DNA of 64,000 bases from an uncultured Clostridia bacterium (GTDB lineage Bacteria > Bacillota > Clostridia > Oscillospirales > Ruminococcaceae): positions 1 to 64,000 of the forward strand of contig CAMCFA010000003.1 of NCBI GenBank assembly GCA_945873955.1, given 5' to 3'. Shown piece after piece: positions 28,701 to 38,956 of this stretch (the stretch's first letter is position 1; each line of letters opens with the position of its first letter). Position numbers and translations under genes: made by a program. The notes under the pieces are model-generated. The model saw only the letters and a list, made by a program, of their open reading frames with translations, was not told the DNA's origin and did not search any database.

Positions 28701-30425
28701 ATGAAACTTGAAAAGCTAGTGGGCGACCGCTTCAAGCAGCGCCCCTCCGACTGCCAGATCGACAGTCACGCTCTTATGATCCGCGGCGGCTACATGAAGT
28801 ACGTCGCGAACGGCATCTTCTCCAGCTACATGCCGCTGAAGCGAATTACCCGCAAGATCGAGCAGATAATCCGCGAGGAAATGGACGCTATCGACGGACA
28901 GGAGGTAATGTTCCCGGTAGTTATGCCCGCTTCGCTGTGGGAAGAATCCGGCAGATACAGCAGTATCGGCAGCGAGCTGCTGCGCTTCACCGACCGCAAC
29001 AAGGCGCCGATGGTCCTCGGCATGACCCACGAGGAAGCCGCAGTGCAGCTCGTGCGCGAGTACGCTAACAGCTACACCAAGTACCCGTTCATGATCTACC
29101 AGATCCAGACGAAGTTCCGTGACGAGGCGCGTCCCCGCGGCGGTCTTATCCGCGTTCGCGAGTTCACCATGAAGGACGCGTATTCCTTCCACACCTCGCA
29201 GGAGGATCTGGAGGAATACTACATGCGCTGCCACAAGGCATACGAGCGTATCTACGCCCGCGCAGGTATCCCGGAGGTCATCTCCGTCGCTTCCGACTCC
29301 GGCATGATGGGCGGCAGCATTTCCCATGAGTTCATGCTGCTCACCCCTATCGGCGAGGACTCTATCGCGATCTGCAAGGAATGCGGCTTCCGCGCTAACA
29401 TGGAGGCTGCCGAGAGTATCATTGAAAACGTCCGCGACCCGGAGAGCCAGCCACTCACCGAGGTCTACACCCCGGACGTACACACTATCGAGGACATCTG
29501 CAATTTCTTAAAGACACCGACCGAAAAGAGCTGCAAGGCGGTGGTTTACCAGAGGAATCAGGACGACAGCTACGTTGTGGTATTTATCCGCGGTGACCTC
29601 GACATCAACGAAACAAAGCTCACCAACTACCTCGGCTGCGACATTCACCCGGCGGTGATCACACCGGAATGTGGGCTTAACGCCGGCTACATCGGACCGG
29701 TTGGACTTCCCGCGGGCATGACCGTGCTGTTCGACAAGTCGCTGGAGAACACCAACAACCTCTCCTGCGGCGCAAACAAGGAGGAATACCACTACACCGG
29801 GCTTGACCTCAGCCGTGACGTTCCCGGCGCTGAATACCACGATTTCGCAAAGATAATCGAGGGCGGTATCTGCCCCAAGTGCGGCAAGAAGCACATCACC
29901 ATTTCCCGCGGTATCGAGGTTGGAAACATCTTCCAGCTCGGCACAAAGTACACCAAGAGCATGGGCATGACCTACCTCGACAAGGACGGCAACGCCCAGA
30001 CCCCGATCATGGGCTGCTACGGTATCGGCGTGGGCAGACTTGCGGCTTCCGTCTGCGAGGTACACCACGACGACTACGGTCCTATCTGGCCTATGGCTAT
30101 CGCTCCGTGGCAGGTGCATATCTGCGCTGTCCGCGCCGACGACGCGGAGGTAAAGGAAAAGGCTGACGCGCTCTACGACGAACTCCAGAAGCGCGGCGTT
30201 GAGGTCATCTACGACGACCGTGCGGTGAGCGCAGGCGTTATGTTCTCCGACGCAGACCTGCTGGGCGTTCCGCTGAGAGTTATCGTAAGCCCCCGCAACC
30301 TCAAGGACGGCGTTATCGAGATCTCCGCAAGAGATAAGAGCTTCAGCGAAAAGCTCGCTCCGGCGGAGGTGGCTGACAGAGTTCAGCAGCATATCGCCGA
30401 GATGATGAAGTTCGACGAAGTATAA
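28701..30425 (+). CDS. proS: Proline--tRNA ligase
   Basis: MKLEKLVGDRFKQRPSD...; class II motifs RDEARPRGGLIRVREFTMKDAYSFH; start at ATG 28701, not the tracked 28590. Confidence 0.97.
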   Translation: MKLEKLVGDRFKQRPSDCQIDSHALMIRGGYMKYVANGIFSSYMPLKRITRKIEQIIREEMDAIDGQEVMFPVVMPASLWEESGRYSSIGSELLRFTDRNKAPMVLGMTHEEAAVQLVREYANSYTKYPFMIYQIQTKFRDEARPRGGLIRVREFTMKDAYSFHTSQEDLEEYYMRCHKAYERIYARAGIPEVISVASDSGMMGGSISHEFMLLTPIGEDSIAICKECGFRANMEAAESIIENVRDPESQPLTEVYTPDVHTIEDICNFLKTPTEKSCKAVVYQRNQDDSYVVVFIRGDLDINETKLTNYLGCDIHPAVITPECGLNAGYIGPVGLPAGMTVLFDKSLENTNNLSCGANKEEYHYTGLDLSRDVPGAEYHDFAKIIEGGICPKCGKKHITISRGIEVGNIFQLGTKYTKSMGMTYLDKDGNAQTPIMGCYGIGVGRLAASVCEVHHDDYGPIWPMAIAPWQVHICAVRADDAEVKEKADALYDELQKRGVEVIYDDRAVSAGVMFSDADLLGVPLRVIVSPRNLKDGVIEISARDKSFSEKLAPAEVADRVQQHIAEMMKFDEV

Positions 30426-30435
30426 TTAACAGCGA

Positions 30436-30463
30436 TTCCCCCGGAGTTCACGCTTCGGGGGAA
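30436..30463 (+). terminator. Terminator-like hairpin after proS
   Basis: TCCCCCG gagttcacgctt CGGGGGA then atttat. Confidence 0.7.
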
Positions 30464-30477
30464 TTTATACACAAACT

Positions 30478-30503
30478 ATCCCCGGACACGTCCTGTCCGG
30501 GGA
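30478..30503 (-). terminator. Terminator-like hairpin after the sulP gene
   Basis: TCCCCGGACA cgtcc TGTCCGGGGA. Confidence 0.65.
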
Positions 30504-30512
30504 TAAAAATAT

Positions 30513-32177
30513 TTACGCTTCTTGGAATTCCTTGCTCTCCAGCGCCTTTATCGCCGCGATAACGTCCCAGTAGAAATGCTCCTCGCCGATACGCTTGCGG
30601 AAGCCTGCCCTGTCCATCATCTCGCTGACCGCCGACTGCACGCCGGTGAAGGATATCTGCACGCCCTTTTCCCTCAGGGAGTTATACAACCCCTCCAGCT
30701 CGGAAAGCGAAACGTCGTCCGCCGTGGGAACTCCGCGCATAGAAAGCACAACCTGCGTGGTCACATCTGCGTTGTTGCCAAGCTCCGTCAGTGCGGAGAT
30801 GAGCTTCTCCTGCGTGCCGAAGAACAGCGGCCCGGAAACGTACACCACCTTGAATTCCTCGTGGTGACCGGACTTCACCTTGCCCTCCAGCTTGCTTTCG
30901 TCAATATCGCTGGAAACCACCCGCAGCTCGCAGCTCTTAACGATAAACACCAGCATAGCCGCCACAACGCCGATAACTATCGCGATAGTCAGGTCGAACA
31001 CCACCGTTGCTATCATGGTGATGACATACTGCATGATAGAGGACTTGAACTTCTTCTTGAAAATGCTCTTTATCGCCGCCCAGTCGTTCATTCTGAACGC
31101 AGTCACCATAAGCACGCCCGCCAGCGCCGCCATAGGGATACGGCTCATAACGCCGCCCAGCAGGAACATCGACAGGATAAGCACCGCCGAATGGAACACG
31201 CTGACAAGCCTTGTCTGCCCGCCGGACTTTATCGCAACGGAGGTTCTCGCGATAGCCGCCGTTGCGGGAACTCCGCCCAGCAGCGGTATCACCATGTTGC
31301 CGATACCCTGCGCCACCAGCTCCCGGGACGCGTCCAGCCGCTCGCCCTTCATCTTGCCTGCGCTTGCGCCGCACAACAGGCTCTCTATCATGCCCAGCGC
31401 CGCGATCGACACCGCCGGCATGATAAGGCTTGTGATGTTCTCGAAATCAAAGCCCTTTCTGATGATACTGTCGTCGGTGACAAGGCTGCTTGGGATAGCG
31501 CCGACCTCCGCCACAGTACCCTGCTCAAAGAACAGCATGTTCACGATAAGCGCGACAATGATACCCACCAGCGAGGACGGCACAACAGCGTTCCATTTCT
31601 TCGGGTAGATGACCATGATAAGCACCACCAGACCGCCGAACATCACCGCCCACCAGTTGGGGCTGAAGCTGCCCACGCCGCTGAAATAAGAGCCTATCTT
31701 CTCTATCTGGTTCTCCCCCACGGATCTGGTGCCGAAGAAGTTGTCTATCTGCCCCAGCGCAATGATTATCGCAATACCTGAGGTGAATCCGGTTATGACC
31801 GGGGCGGGGAGATAGCTTACCAGCTTGCCCACCTTGCAGACCGCCGCCACAATGAGTATCGCTCCGGACAGGAATCCTGCGGTGAGTACGCCGGTTATGC
31901 CGAACTTTGCAGAAACCGACAGCAGTATCGCCGCCATAGCCCCGGTAGGTCCCGATATCTGGTAAGAAGCGCCGGACAGCACGCCTATCACGATACCCGC
32001 GATTATAGCTGTGACAAGTCCCGAAGCCGCGTCCGCGCCGGAGCTTACGCCGAACGCCAGAGCCAGCGGCAGCGCCACCGCCGCAACGGTAAGTCCCGCC
32101 ATGAGATCCTGCGTCAGCTTCTTTCCGTTGTAGCCGCGGAATTCTGTTTTAAGGTCGCCGATATATTTTTTTATCAT
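30513..32177 (-). CDS. SulP family anion transporter with STAS domain
   Basis: DLMAGLTVAAVALPLALAFGVSSG; C-terminal STAS domain; start at MIKKYIGDL with SD aaggaaggcag. Confidence 0.92.
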   Translation of the reverse strand: MIKKYIGDLKTEFRGYNGKKLTQDLMAGLTVAAVALPLALAFGVSSGADAASGLVTAIIAGIVIGVLSGASYQISGPTGAMAAILLSVSAKFGITGVLTAGFLSGAILIVAAVCKVGKLVSYLPAPVITGFTSGIAIIIALGQIDNFFGTRSVGENQIEKIGSYFSGVGSFSPNWWAVMFGGLVVLIMVIYPKKWNAVVPSSLVGIIVALIVNMLFFEQGTVAEVGAIPSSLVTDDSIIRKGFDFENITSLIMPAVSIAALGMIESLLCGASAGKMKGERLDASRELVAQGIGNMVIPLLGGVPATAAIARTSVAIKSGGQTRLVSVFHSAVLILSMFLLGGVMSRIPMAALAGVLMVTAFRMNDWAAIKSIFKKKFKSSIMQYVITMIATVVFDLTIAIVIGVVAAMLVFIVKSCELRVVSSDIDESKLEGKVKSGHHEEFKVVYVSGPLFFGTQEKLISALTELGNNADVTTQVVLSMRGVPTADDVSLSELEGLYNSLREKGVQISFTGVQSAVSEMMDRAGFRKRIGEEHFYWDVIAAIKALESKEFQEA

Positions 32178-32438
32178 CTTCTGCCTTCCTTTTGTTCTGT
32201 TTTTTCTCACACAGTTATTAATTATACTCTCAAAACTACCCTCTGTCAATCTGCAAGAATAACATAGATTTCTGCACATTTTATTCCGTTTTTGTGGAAA
32301 TCGTTGCCGGAGCGCCTTGCCGGAGCGGAATATTTTACACACATGCGGTGAAAAAACCTCTTGCAAATTCTCCGTATATATGTTAGAATAAGTATATACT
32401 GCTATTCGGCAGAATCCCTCCGGAAAGAAGGCAGTTCT

Positions 32439-32945
32439 TTGGAGCTGAACATAGTACTTGTAGAACCACAGATCCCCCAGAACACCGGGAATATCGCCCG
32501 CACCTGCGCCGTCACCGGGGCTAGGCTGCACCTGATAAAGCCCATGGGCTTCACCCCGGACGACAAACAGCTAAAGCGCGCCGGGCTGGACTACTGGCAT
32601 TATCTGGACATCACCTACTACGACGAGCTGGCGGACTTCTTCGCGAAAAACAGCGGCGCGGAGTGCTTCTACTTTTCCACGAAGGCTGTTAATACTTACA
32701 GCGACGTCAGCTATCCGGACAAGTGCTTTCTGTTCTTCGGCAGGGAGGACGCCGGGCTTCCGGAATCGCTGCTGTACCGGAACAAAGCCCGCTGCGTGCG
32801 TATCCCCATGCGGGAAACGCTGCGCAGCCTGAACCTGTCCAACAGCGTGGCGATAGGGACTTACGAGGTACTGAGGCAGTGGGGCTTCCCGGAGCTGCAA
32901 AATCAAGGCAGGCTGCGGGAGTTCGACTGGAACACCGCGGAATAA
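32439..32945 (+). CDS. trmL: tRNA (cytidine(34)-2'-O)-methyltransferase, TrmL-like SPOUT family
   Basis: LNIVLVEPQIPQNTGNIARTCAVTGARLHLI; FGREDAGLPE; IPMRETLRSLNLSNSVAI; TTG start. Confidence 0.9.
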   Translation: MELNIVLVEPQIPQNTGNIARTCAVTGARLHLIKPMGFTPDDKQLKRAGLDYWHYLDITYYDELADFFAKNSGAECFYFSTKAVNTYSDVSYPDKCFLFFGREDAGLPESLLYRNKARCVRIPMRETLRSLNLSNSVAIGTYEVLRQWGFPELQNQGRLREFDWNTAE

Positions 32946-32981
32946 AACGTAATAAATCGGTAACACCGAAAGGAGAATATT

Positions 32982-33854
32982 ATGGACAACACGATAAGGA
33001 TCATCACAGACAGCGGCTGCGACATCTCCAAAGAGAACGAGGAGCGCTACAAGGGTCTGCTGGAAGTAATGCCGTTCATGATAACGATCAACGGCAAAAG
33101 CTACACCGACCGCAAGGATATCGAACCGGAGGAGTTCTACAAGATACTCAAAGAGCAGCAGGAGATCCCGAAGCACTCGCAGATCACCGCGATACAGTTC
33201 GAGGACAAGTTCCGCGAGCTGTACGAGCAGGGCGTGCGCACGGTCATTGTAGACCTCATAAACGGCGCCGGCTCCCAGACCTGCTCCAACGCAGCGCTTG
33301 CCCGGGACAACGTGGCAGACGAGCTTAAAGACATGAAGATCTACGTTATCGACAGCCAGAACTACACGCTTTCCTACGGCTACTCGGTGATTGAAGCCTG
33401 CAAGAAGCTGGAAGCGGGTCAGAGCGTCGAGAGCGTCGTTGCATACCTTGAGGACTGGGCAATACATTCCGAATCGTACATCATCGGCTTTGAGCTGCGC
33501 CACATGAAGAAGTCCGGCAGAATAACCGCCGCGGCAAGCTTTTTGGGCGAGCTTATGGGTCTGAAGCCGCTTATCTACCTCGCCGCTGAAAAGACAGAGG
33601 TACTCCGCAAGGCAAGGGGCGAAAAGGCTGTCATTGACGCCGCGGTGGAAACTATTTCCTCCCGCATGATCCCCGAAACCCCGTGGTGCGTAGTCACCAC
33701 TACCCGCCCCGACTGCGAAAAGGAATTCATCGACAAGATGACAAAGAAGCTGGGCTACGGACCGGCTATGGTGGAGAAGTGCGGCGTGGTCGTTTCCTGC
33801 AACGCAGGTCCTGAGTTCATCGGCGTTCTCACCAGAGGTCAGGAGCGTACTTGA
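32982..33854 (+). CDS. DegV family fatty-acid-binding-type protein
   Basis: IRIITDSGCDISKE...; KKSGRITAAASFLGELMGLKPLI. Confidence 0.93.
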   Translation: MDNTIRIITDSGCDISKENEERYKGLLEVMPFMITINGKSYTDRKDIEPEEFYKILKEQQEIPKHSQITAIQFEDKFRELYEQGVRTVIVDLINGAGSQTCSNAALARDNVADELKDMKIYVIDSQNYTLSYGYSVIEACKKLEAGQSVESVVAYLEDWAIHSESYIIGFELRHMKKSGRITAAASFLGELMGLKPLIYLAAEKTEVLRKARGEKAVIDAAVETISSRMIPETPWCVVTTTRPDCEKEFIDKMTKKLGYGPAMVEKCGVVVSCNAGPEFIGVLTRGQERT

Positions 33855-33877
33855 TCCTAATTTTTATTTGACAGGTA

Positions 33878-33906
33878 TTGCATATTTTTAAATAATGTGC
33901 TATAAT
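33878..33906 (+). promoter_or_regulatory. SigA-type promoter TTGCAT-17-TATAAT
   Basis: TTGCAT 33878-33883; TATAAT 33901-33906. Confidence 0.6.
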
Positions 33907-33980
33907 TATTCTGCAATGGAAAAATTCTATTTGCATGGATATTTCTCCGCATAACGCGGATCAAGTGAAAGGAGTTTCCC

Positions 33981-34412
33981 ATGAGCTTTTTAGATGACAT
34001 TATCAACACTACCAAATCAGCGGCTGCCACCGCCGGCAAAAAGACCGACGAAGCGGTGAAGTTCACCAAGCTGAAGATCAAGGAGTCCCAGACCACCGGC
34101 GACATCAAGAGCCACTTTGAAAAGCTGGGCGAAATGGCTTACGAAATGAAGAAGAACGAGAATCCCGACGCCGCTGCGTTTGACGCCGAGGTGGAGGAGA
34201 TCGACAAGCTCTATGCAAGACTTGCCGAAATAAACCATGCTCTGGACGATCTCCGTCAGGAGGTCACCTGCCCGGTATGCGGCGCAAAGACCAAGAGCGA
34301 AAACGCGTTCTGCCCCAAGTGCGGCGCAAAGCTCCCGGAGAAGCCCGCTCCCGAAGCGGCTGAACAGCCCGCAGAAGTCCTTGACGAGAAAAAGGACGAC
34401 GAGAACAAGTGA
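33981..34412 (+). CDS. Zinc-ribbon protein with N-terminal helical region
   Basis: VTCPVCGAKTKSENAFCPKCGAKL; SD aaaggag. Confidence 0.8.
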   Translation: MSFLDDIINTTKSAAATAGKKTDEAVKFTKLKIKESQTTGDIKSHFEKLGEMAYEMKKNENPDAAAFDAEVEEIDKLYARLAEINHALDDLRQEVTCPVCGAKTKSENAFCPKCGAKLPEKPAPEAAEQPAEVLDEKKDDENK

Positions 34413-34420
34413 TTTACAAA

Positions 34421-34450
34421 AAGCCCACAGCCTTCCGCTGTGGGTTTGTA
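34421..34450 (+). terminator. Intrinsic terminator
   Basis: CCCACAGC cttcc GCTGTGGG TTTG. Confidence 0.75.
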
Positions 34451-34496
34451 AATTTGTAAAACAACGAATAATTTACCGAAAGGAACAATTTTTACC

Positions 34497-35465
34497 ATGG
34501 CTGAGCTTAGATGGAACCCGCTGATAAACGACTGGGTAATGATCGCCTCCCACCGCCAGAACAGACCGCAGATGCCCAAGGACTGGTGTCCGTTCTGCCC
34601 CTCCGGAGGAAAAGTCCCGGACTACGACGTACTTGAGTACGACAACGACTTCCCCGCGCTCTCTCAGAACCCGCCGGAAATGGACGACGTGGCAAACGAC
34701 TTCTTCAAGACCGCTCCCTCCTACGGAAAGTGCGAGGTCATTCTCTATTCCCCGGAGCACACCAAGACCCTCAAGGAGCTTTCCCACGATCACGTCTGCA
34801 AGCTGGTGAACCTCTGGTGCGAGCGCTTTGAAGCGCTCCGGCAGGACGAGAAGATAAAGTTCATCTTCATCTTTGAGAACCGCGGCGACGTGGTAGGCGT
34901 TACCATGCCCCACCCCCACGGACAGATCTACGGTTACAGTTTCATTCCGAAAAAGCTCCAGCTTGAGGACGAGGCTTACCGCACAAATATGCAGGAAAAG
35001 GGCAAGTGCCTCTGCTGCGACATGCTTGAACATGAGGTTGCCGACGGCAGAAGGATCATCTTTGAGAACGACAGCTTCACTGTGTTCCTGCCGTTCTTCT
35101 GCGAATACCCCTATGGTATCTACATCATGGCGAAGCGCCATGTGCAGTACATATCCGAGCTTAGCGACAAGGAGCGCTCCGACCTCGCGGACATCGTGAA
35201 GAAGTGCGCCGGAACTCTCGACAGCCTGTTTGGGTACAACTTCCCCTACATGATGTGCATGTACAACGCCCCGGTAAACAGCGGCGACGTTTCCCACCAC
35301 CACTTCCACATCGCGTTCTATCCGCCGATGAGAAGCGCCGAAAAGCAGAAGTTCAACGCTTCCAGCGAGACCGGCGCATGGGCGCACTGCAACCCCACCG
35401 CCCCGGAGGCTACCTCAGTTGAGCTGAGAGAGGCTTACAAGCGGTTCATGGAAACACAGAAATGA
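34497..35465 (+). CDS. galT: Galactose-1-phosphate uridylyltransferase
   Basis: RWNPLINDWVMIASHRQNRP; CPFCPSG; active-site HPHGQIY. Confidence 0.93.
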   Translation: MAELRWNPLINDWVMIASHRQNRPQMPKDWCPFCPSGGKVPDYDVLEYDNDFPALSQNPPEMDDVANDFFKTAPSYGKCEVILYSPEHTKTLKELSHDHVCKLVNLWCERFEALRQDEKIKFIFIFENRGDVVGVTMPHPHGQIYGYSFIPKKLQLEDEAYRTNMQEKGKCLCCDMLEHEVADGRRIIFENDSFTVFLPFFCEYPYGIYIMAKRHVQYISELSDKERSDLADIVKKCAGTLDSLFGYNFPYMMCMYNAPVNSGDVSHHHFHIAFYPPMRSAEKQKFNASSETGAWAHCNPTAPEATSVELREAYKRFMETQK

Positions 35466-35484
35466 TACCCTGCTGAATATGAAC

Positions 35485-35530
35485 AGTCCCGCTTTCAAGA
35501 CGGATAACTCCGTTTTGCAAAGCGGGACTT
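35485..35530. terminator. Terminator-like hairpin between galT and spoIIIAH
   Basis: AGTCCCGCTTT ... AAAGCGGGACT then ttgtt. Confidence 0.75.
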
Positions 35531-35535
35531 TGTTA

Positions 35536-36105
35536 TTAATTCACCTCAACGATAGTGATCTTGTCGTTCGCTATCTCCACCTCGGACAGCAGGGTGCTCT
35601 TGATCTTTGCCGCGCCCGCCGCGTCCAGACCGTCGGTCTTTACGATGATGTTCGCGCTGCTGTCGCTGAGATAGCACAGCGCGTCCTCAAAGCCCTGCGC
35701 CTTCAGCAGGCTCTCCACCTTGTTTTCGCTCTCTATGTAGCCGCCCATTTTCATTGCGTCCACCGCGACAGCGGAAAGTTCGTCCTGCGTGAGGTCGCCG
35801 CCCTGATACATGCTTTGCAGCACCTCCGCAGCCTCCTCGCGGCTGGTCTGCTTGTCAAGCCGCGCCTGCGCGAAGTAAGCGTCCGAGTCCGCGCTGCTGC
35901 TTACAAGATCCGCCTCGCCGTAGGTAGCCCCGGTCTGCCCGGACTCCACCAGCGCGCTGCCGCTCACCTCGGCGGAGGGCTCGGTAAGGTTCTGCTTCTT
36001 GCTGCCGGCGTATATGAAATTCACCGCCACCGCAGCTCCCAGAAGTACAGTCAGCCCCGCAGCCACCAGCTGCTTCTTGCCTAAGATAACATTCAGTCGT
36101 TTCAT
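35536..36105 (-). CDS. spoIIIAH: Stage III sporulation protein AH-like
   Basis: MKRLNVILGKKQLVAAGLTVLLGAAVAVNFIYA; last gene of the spoIIIA operon. Confidence 0.88.
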   Translation of the reverse strand: MKRLNVILGKKQLVAAGLTVLLGAAVAVNFIYAGSKKQNLTEPSAEVSGSALVESGQTGATYGEADLVSSSADSDAYFAQARLDKQTSREEAAEVLQSMYQGGDLTQDELSAVAVDAMKMGGYIESENKVESLLKAQGFEDALCYLSDSSANIIVKTDGLDAAGAAKIKSTLLSEVEIANDKITIVEVN

Positions 36106-36124
36106 AGCGTTATTTCCTTTCAAA

Positions 36125-36670
36125 TCAGCTTGTTACATAAACCTTGGACACCCCGATATCCAGTACCCTTGCCGCAGTGTTCACCACCTTTTCCCGTATC
36201 AGCACATTGTCCGCGCCGCCGCACACCACCGCCACCCCGCGGACTCTCGGCAGGATAACGCTGGTCTCCAGCGCGTCCTTACCGCTGCCGGACAGCACAA
36301 TGCTGTTCTCGGTGCTGGTTTCGTCCGCAGAGCTGCTGGACTTGGTTTCCTCGGCGAAAACACGCTCGCTGGTACAGTCAAGCGTTACCATGACCTGCGG
36401 CGACGTTACGCCGTCGATCTGTGAGATTATCTCAGTCAGCCGGCGCTCCAGCTCCTGCTCCAGAGCCGCCGCGTCCTTGGCGGAATAGGTTTCCGTCTGC
36501 GCCGCGTCCGACTGCTTCGGAGTGAGCGTGCTCAAAAACAACAGCACAATCGCCGCTATCCCTGCAATGATCACGAACCTGCGCCAGCCGCCCTCGGAGA
36601 GCTTCGTCACAAAGCCGGATATCCTGCCCGAAAACAGTCCGCGCCCGGTCTGCCGTTCCATCAGCGTCAC
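36125..36670 (-). CDS. spoIIIAG: Stage III sporulation protein AG
   Basis: Single TM; EQELERRLTEIISQIDGVTSPQVMVTLDCTSERVFAEE; PRVRGVAVVCGGADN. Confidence 0.92.
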   Translation of the reverse strand: MTLMERQTGRGLFSGRISGFVTKLSEGGWRRFVIIAGIAAIVLLFLSTLTPKQSDAAQTETYSAKDAAALEQELERRLTEIISQIDGVTSPQVMVTLDCTSERVFAEETKSSSSADETSTENSIVLSGSGKDALETSVILPRVRGVAVVCGGADNVLIREKVVNTAARVLDIGVSKVYVTS

Positions 36671-37134
36671 TCCTTTACGATAACCTTTGTTTTGATCTCC
36701 GGCGGAAGCTCCGTGGAAAGCAGCTCCTCAGCGGCGGCTGCCTCCGAGCGCCGGCTTTCCTCAAAAACAAGCTCCACCTGTGTAATAGATATGCTGTACA
36801 ATCCCGAAATATTAACGGCAATGTGGATTTCCTTCGGATATATTTCGTGGGAATTCAGCAGCGCATACAGCTTGTCCGACATCTCAGAGCAGACCTTTTT
36901 CTGGAGGTCGCGGTTGATGTCGCCGGAAAAGCCGATGTAGTCCGCGCTGTCCTCGTAGCTGTACTGCGTCTTGTCAAAGCTGAAGTCCGCGCCCTTGACC
37001 GCGTTTATCCCCGCAAGAATGAATATCCCCGCGATAAGCAGCGAAATCTGCTTCGCAAAGCGGTTTTCCGGGACTATCAGCCGAAACAGCGCCGAAGCTA
37101 TCGCCGCCATGCAAACCGTAGAAAGAAACTGCAT
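36667..37134 (-). CDS. spoIIIAF: Stage III sporulation protein AF
   Basis: Two N-terminal TM segments; operon position. Confidence 0.83.
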   Translation of the reverse strand: MQFLSTVCMAAIASALFRLIVPENRFAKQISLLIAGIFILAGINAVKGADFSFDKTQYSYEDSADYIGFSGDINRDLQKKVCSEMSDKLYALLNSHEIYPKEIHIAVNISGLYSISITQVELVFEESRRSEAAAAEELLSTELPPEIKTKVIVKE

Positions 37135-37146
37135 GAACTCACCCCC

Positions 37147-38271
37147 TCACGCCGTGCCGCTGCCTATCGCCAGCATAATTACCGCCGAAATGGTGTTCAG
37201 CAGCAGAAAGCAGACTATCACCGCCATGATTATCGCCATGACAGAGCCGCTCGCCCGGAACAGCGCGGAAAGCTCGCTCACCCCGAACACGTCGCTGAGC
37301 GCCTCCGCCACGGAAAGCGCCATGCGGTAGCACACCACCGTGATAAGCGTCGGAAGTATTATCGCCAGCGCCGCGACGATACCGTATGTACCTATCGAGC
37401 AGTGCAGCAGCGACAGACTCGCGTGGACTGTGTTCACCGCGTCGGAGATAGTCCCGCCCACTATCGGCACGCCGTTTGACACCGCGAACTTCGCCGTGCG
37501 TATCAGCACGCTGTCCGCAGAGTTCTTGACGAAGGTCTGCGCCGAAAGTATGCTCATGAACACCGTCATCAGCAGCGACAGCCCCCACACCGCCCATTTT
37601 TTAATCAACTCCCCCAGCTTTGAGATGTTCAGCTCCGGGTGTATCGCCCCGGTCACCGAAAGTCCCATAACAGTGCCGCAGACCGGCACCAGGAAATTCA
37701 CCGCGAGCTGCGAAAAGAGCTGCGCCGCGCCGAGGGTCACGGTGTTCGACGCCGAAGCCGCGGCAGCCTTCCCCATTGCCGCGATTATACCCGCGAATAC
37801 CGGCACGAACACCAGCATGAACTCCGAAGCCGCCTGCAATACTTTCAGCGTGTCCGATAAAGCCCCGGATATCGCCGCCGAGGTCATTCCCGCCCCGGCG
37901 AGGACTCCCACCGCCGAAAACACCCCGGACATTCCCCCGGCTTGTCCGGCGGTATCGGCGTAGCTCCGGGAGAGGGCGCACAGCAGCACTATCCCCGCCA
38001 GAGCCGCCAGCAGCCGCAGCGGACCCAGCGCCCGGTCAAGTATCTGCTCCTTCAGGAAATTCAGCACTCCGTCTATCGAAAGCGCAGCCGCGCCGTTGTT
38101 GTCCGGGGTGATACCGCTGTCCTCCAGTATCTGCGAAGCCTCCGGCGGAAGCGCGTCCGCAAGGGAGTCCCCGTAGCTTTCGTACCCCTCTGCCGAGGCG
38201 CTGCCGCAGAGAATCACCGCCGCCGCAGCTATCAGCAGTATTTTCAGCAATAGAAGCGCAATCCGGCGCAT
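37147..38271 (-). CDS. spoIIIAE: Stage III sporulation protein AE
   Basis: Multi-TM; FVKNSADSVLIRTAKFAVSNGVPIVGGTISDAVNTV. Confidence 0.93.
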   Translation of the reverse strand: MRRIALLLLKILLIAAAAVILCGSASAEGYESYGDSLADALPPEASQILEDSGITPDNNGAAALSIDGVLNFLKEQILDRALGPLRLLAALAGIVLLCALSRSYADTAGQAGGMSGVFSAVGVLAGAGMTSAAISGALSDTLKVLQAASEFMLVFVPVFAGIIAAMGKAAAASASNTVTLGAAQLFSQLAVNFLVPVCGTVMGLSVTGAIHPELNISKLGELIKKWAVWGLSLLMTVFMSILSAQTFVKNSADSVLIRTAKFAVSNGVPIVGGTISDAVNTVHASLSLLHCSIGTYGIVAALAIILPTLITVVCYRMALSVAEALSDVFGVSELSALFRASGSVMAIIMAVIVCFLLLNTISAVIMLAIGSGTA

Positions 38272-38293
38272 TTTATCAGTCCTTTCTATTGAC

Positions 38294-38680
38294 TTACCCC
38301 AGCAGCTCCGTCACTATCTCCGTCAGCGCGGAGAACACCGGCAGCGATATCACCACCACCGCCGCCTTTCCCGCAAGCTCTATCTTTGAGGCGATAGCGC
38401 TTTCCCCGGCGTCCTTGCAGCAGTCAGAGCCAAGCTGAGTTATGTAACACACCGCCAGCGCCTTGAACAGCGTCCTTGCATAGCCGCCGTCCAGTCCCGC
38501 CGCCGTGGTAAGGCTGGATATCATTTCCGCGCAGGGCTTCAGCATTGATATCACCGCCAGCATAATGATAACGCCGCAGGCTATGCTGATACCAAGCGCC
38601 ATCTCCGGCTTGTACTGCCGGACGATAATGCAAAGCACCGCCGACAGCACCGCCAGCCCCACGAGTGACGTTATGTCCAC
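38294..38680 (-). CDS. spoIIIAD: Stage III sporulation protein AD
   Basis: Multi-TM; operon position; GTG start with SD GGGGGTGA preferred over tracked ATG 38716. Confidence 0.9.
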   Translation of the reverse strand: MDITSLVGLAVLSAVLCIIVRQYKPEMALGISIACGVIIMLAVISMLKPCAEMISSLTTAAGLDGGYARTLFKALAVCYITQLGSDCCKDAGESAIASKIELAGKAAVVVISLPVFSALTEIVTELLG

Positions 38681-38726
38681 AGTATCACCCCCGGTAATCC
38701 CGCTGCGTACAGACATCTGTTCCTCT

Positions 38727-38924
38727 CTACCACAAGCCGAACACGGATTTAATCGTGCCGAAAAGCTCGTCTATCGCCGGTATTATCATCATCAGCACTA
38801 TCACCAGACCCGCCACCGTAAGCATCATTGCCTGCTCGTCATGGTCGGTCTTTTTAAGTATCTGATTCAGCACCGCCACGATTATTCCCACGGCAGCTAT
38901 TTTGAATATAAGGTCAAGCTCCAT
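38727..38924 (-). CDS. spoIIIAC: Stage III sporulation protein AC
   Basis: 65 aa: FKIAAVGIIVAVLNQILKKTDHDEQAMMLTVAGLV. Confidence 0.94.
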   Translation of the reverse strand: MELDLIFKIAAVGIIVAVLNQILKKTDHDEQAMMLTVAGLVIVLMMIIPAIDELFGTIKSVFGLW

Positions 38925-38956
38925 AGTCGCCCCTTAATACGTCGTAATTTTCGCTC

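Noticed and set aside
28716-30392. Minus-strand ORFs opposite proS (255 aa and 294 aa)
   Set aside because: Antisense to an unambiguous aminoacyl-tRNA synthetase.
30522-31781. 419-aa plus-strand ORF antisense to the sulP gene
   Set aside because: Complementary-strand artefact; His/Arg-rich low-quality protein.
32178-32531. Tracked N-terminal extension of the SulP transporter
   Set aside because: Noncoding-like sequence overlapping the divergent trmL promoter region; SulP homology begins at MIKKYIGDL with a good SD.
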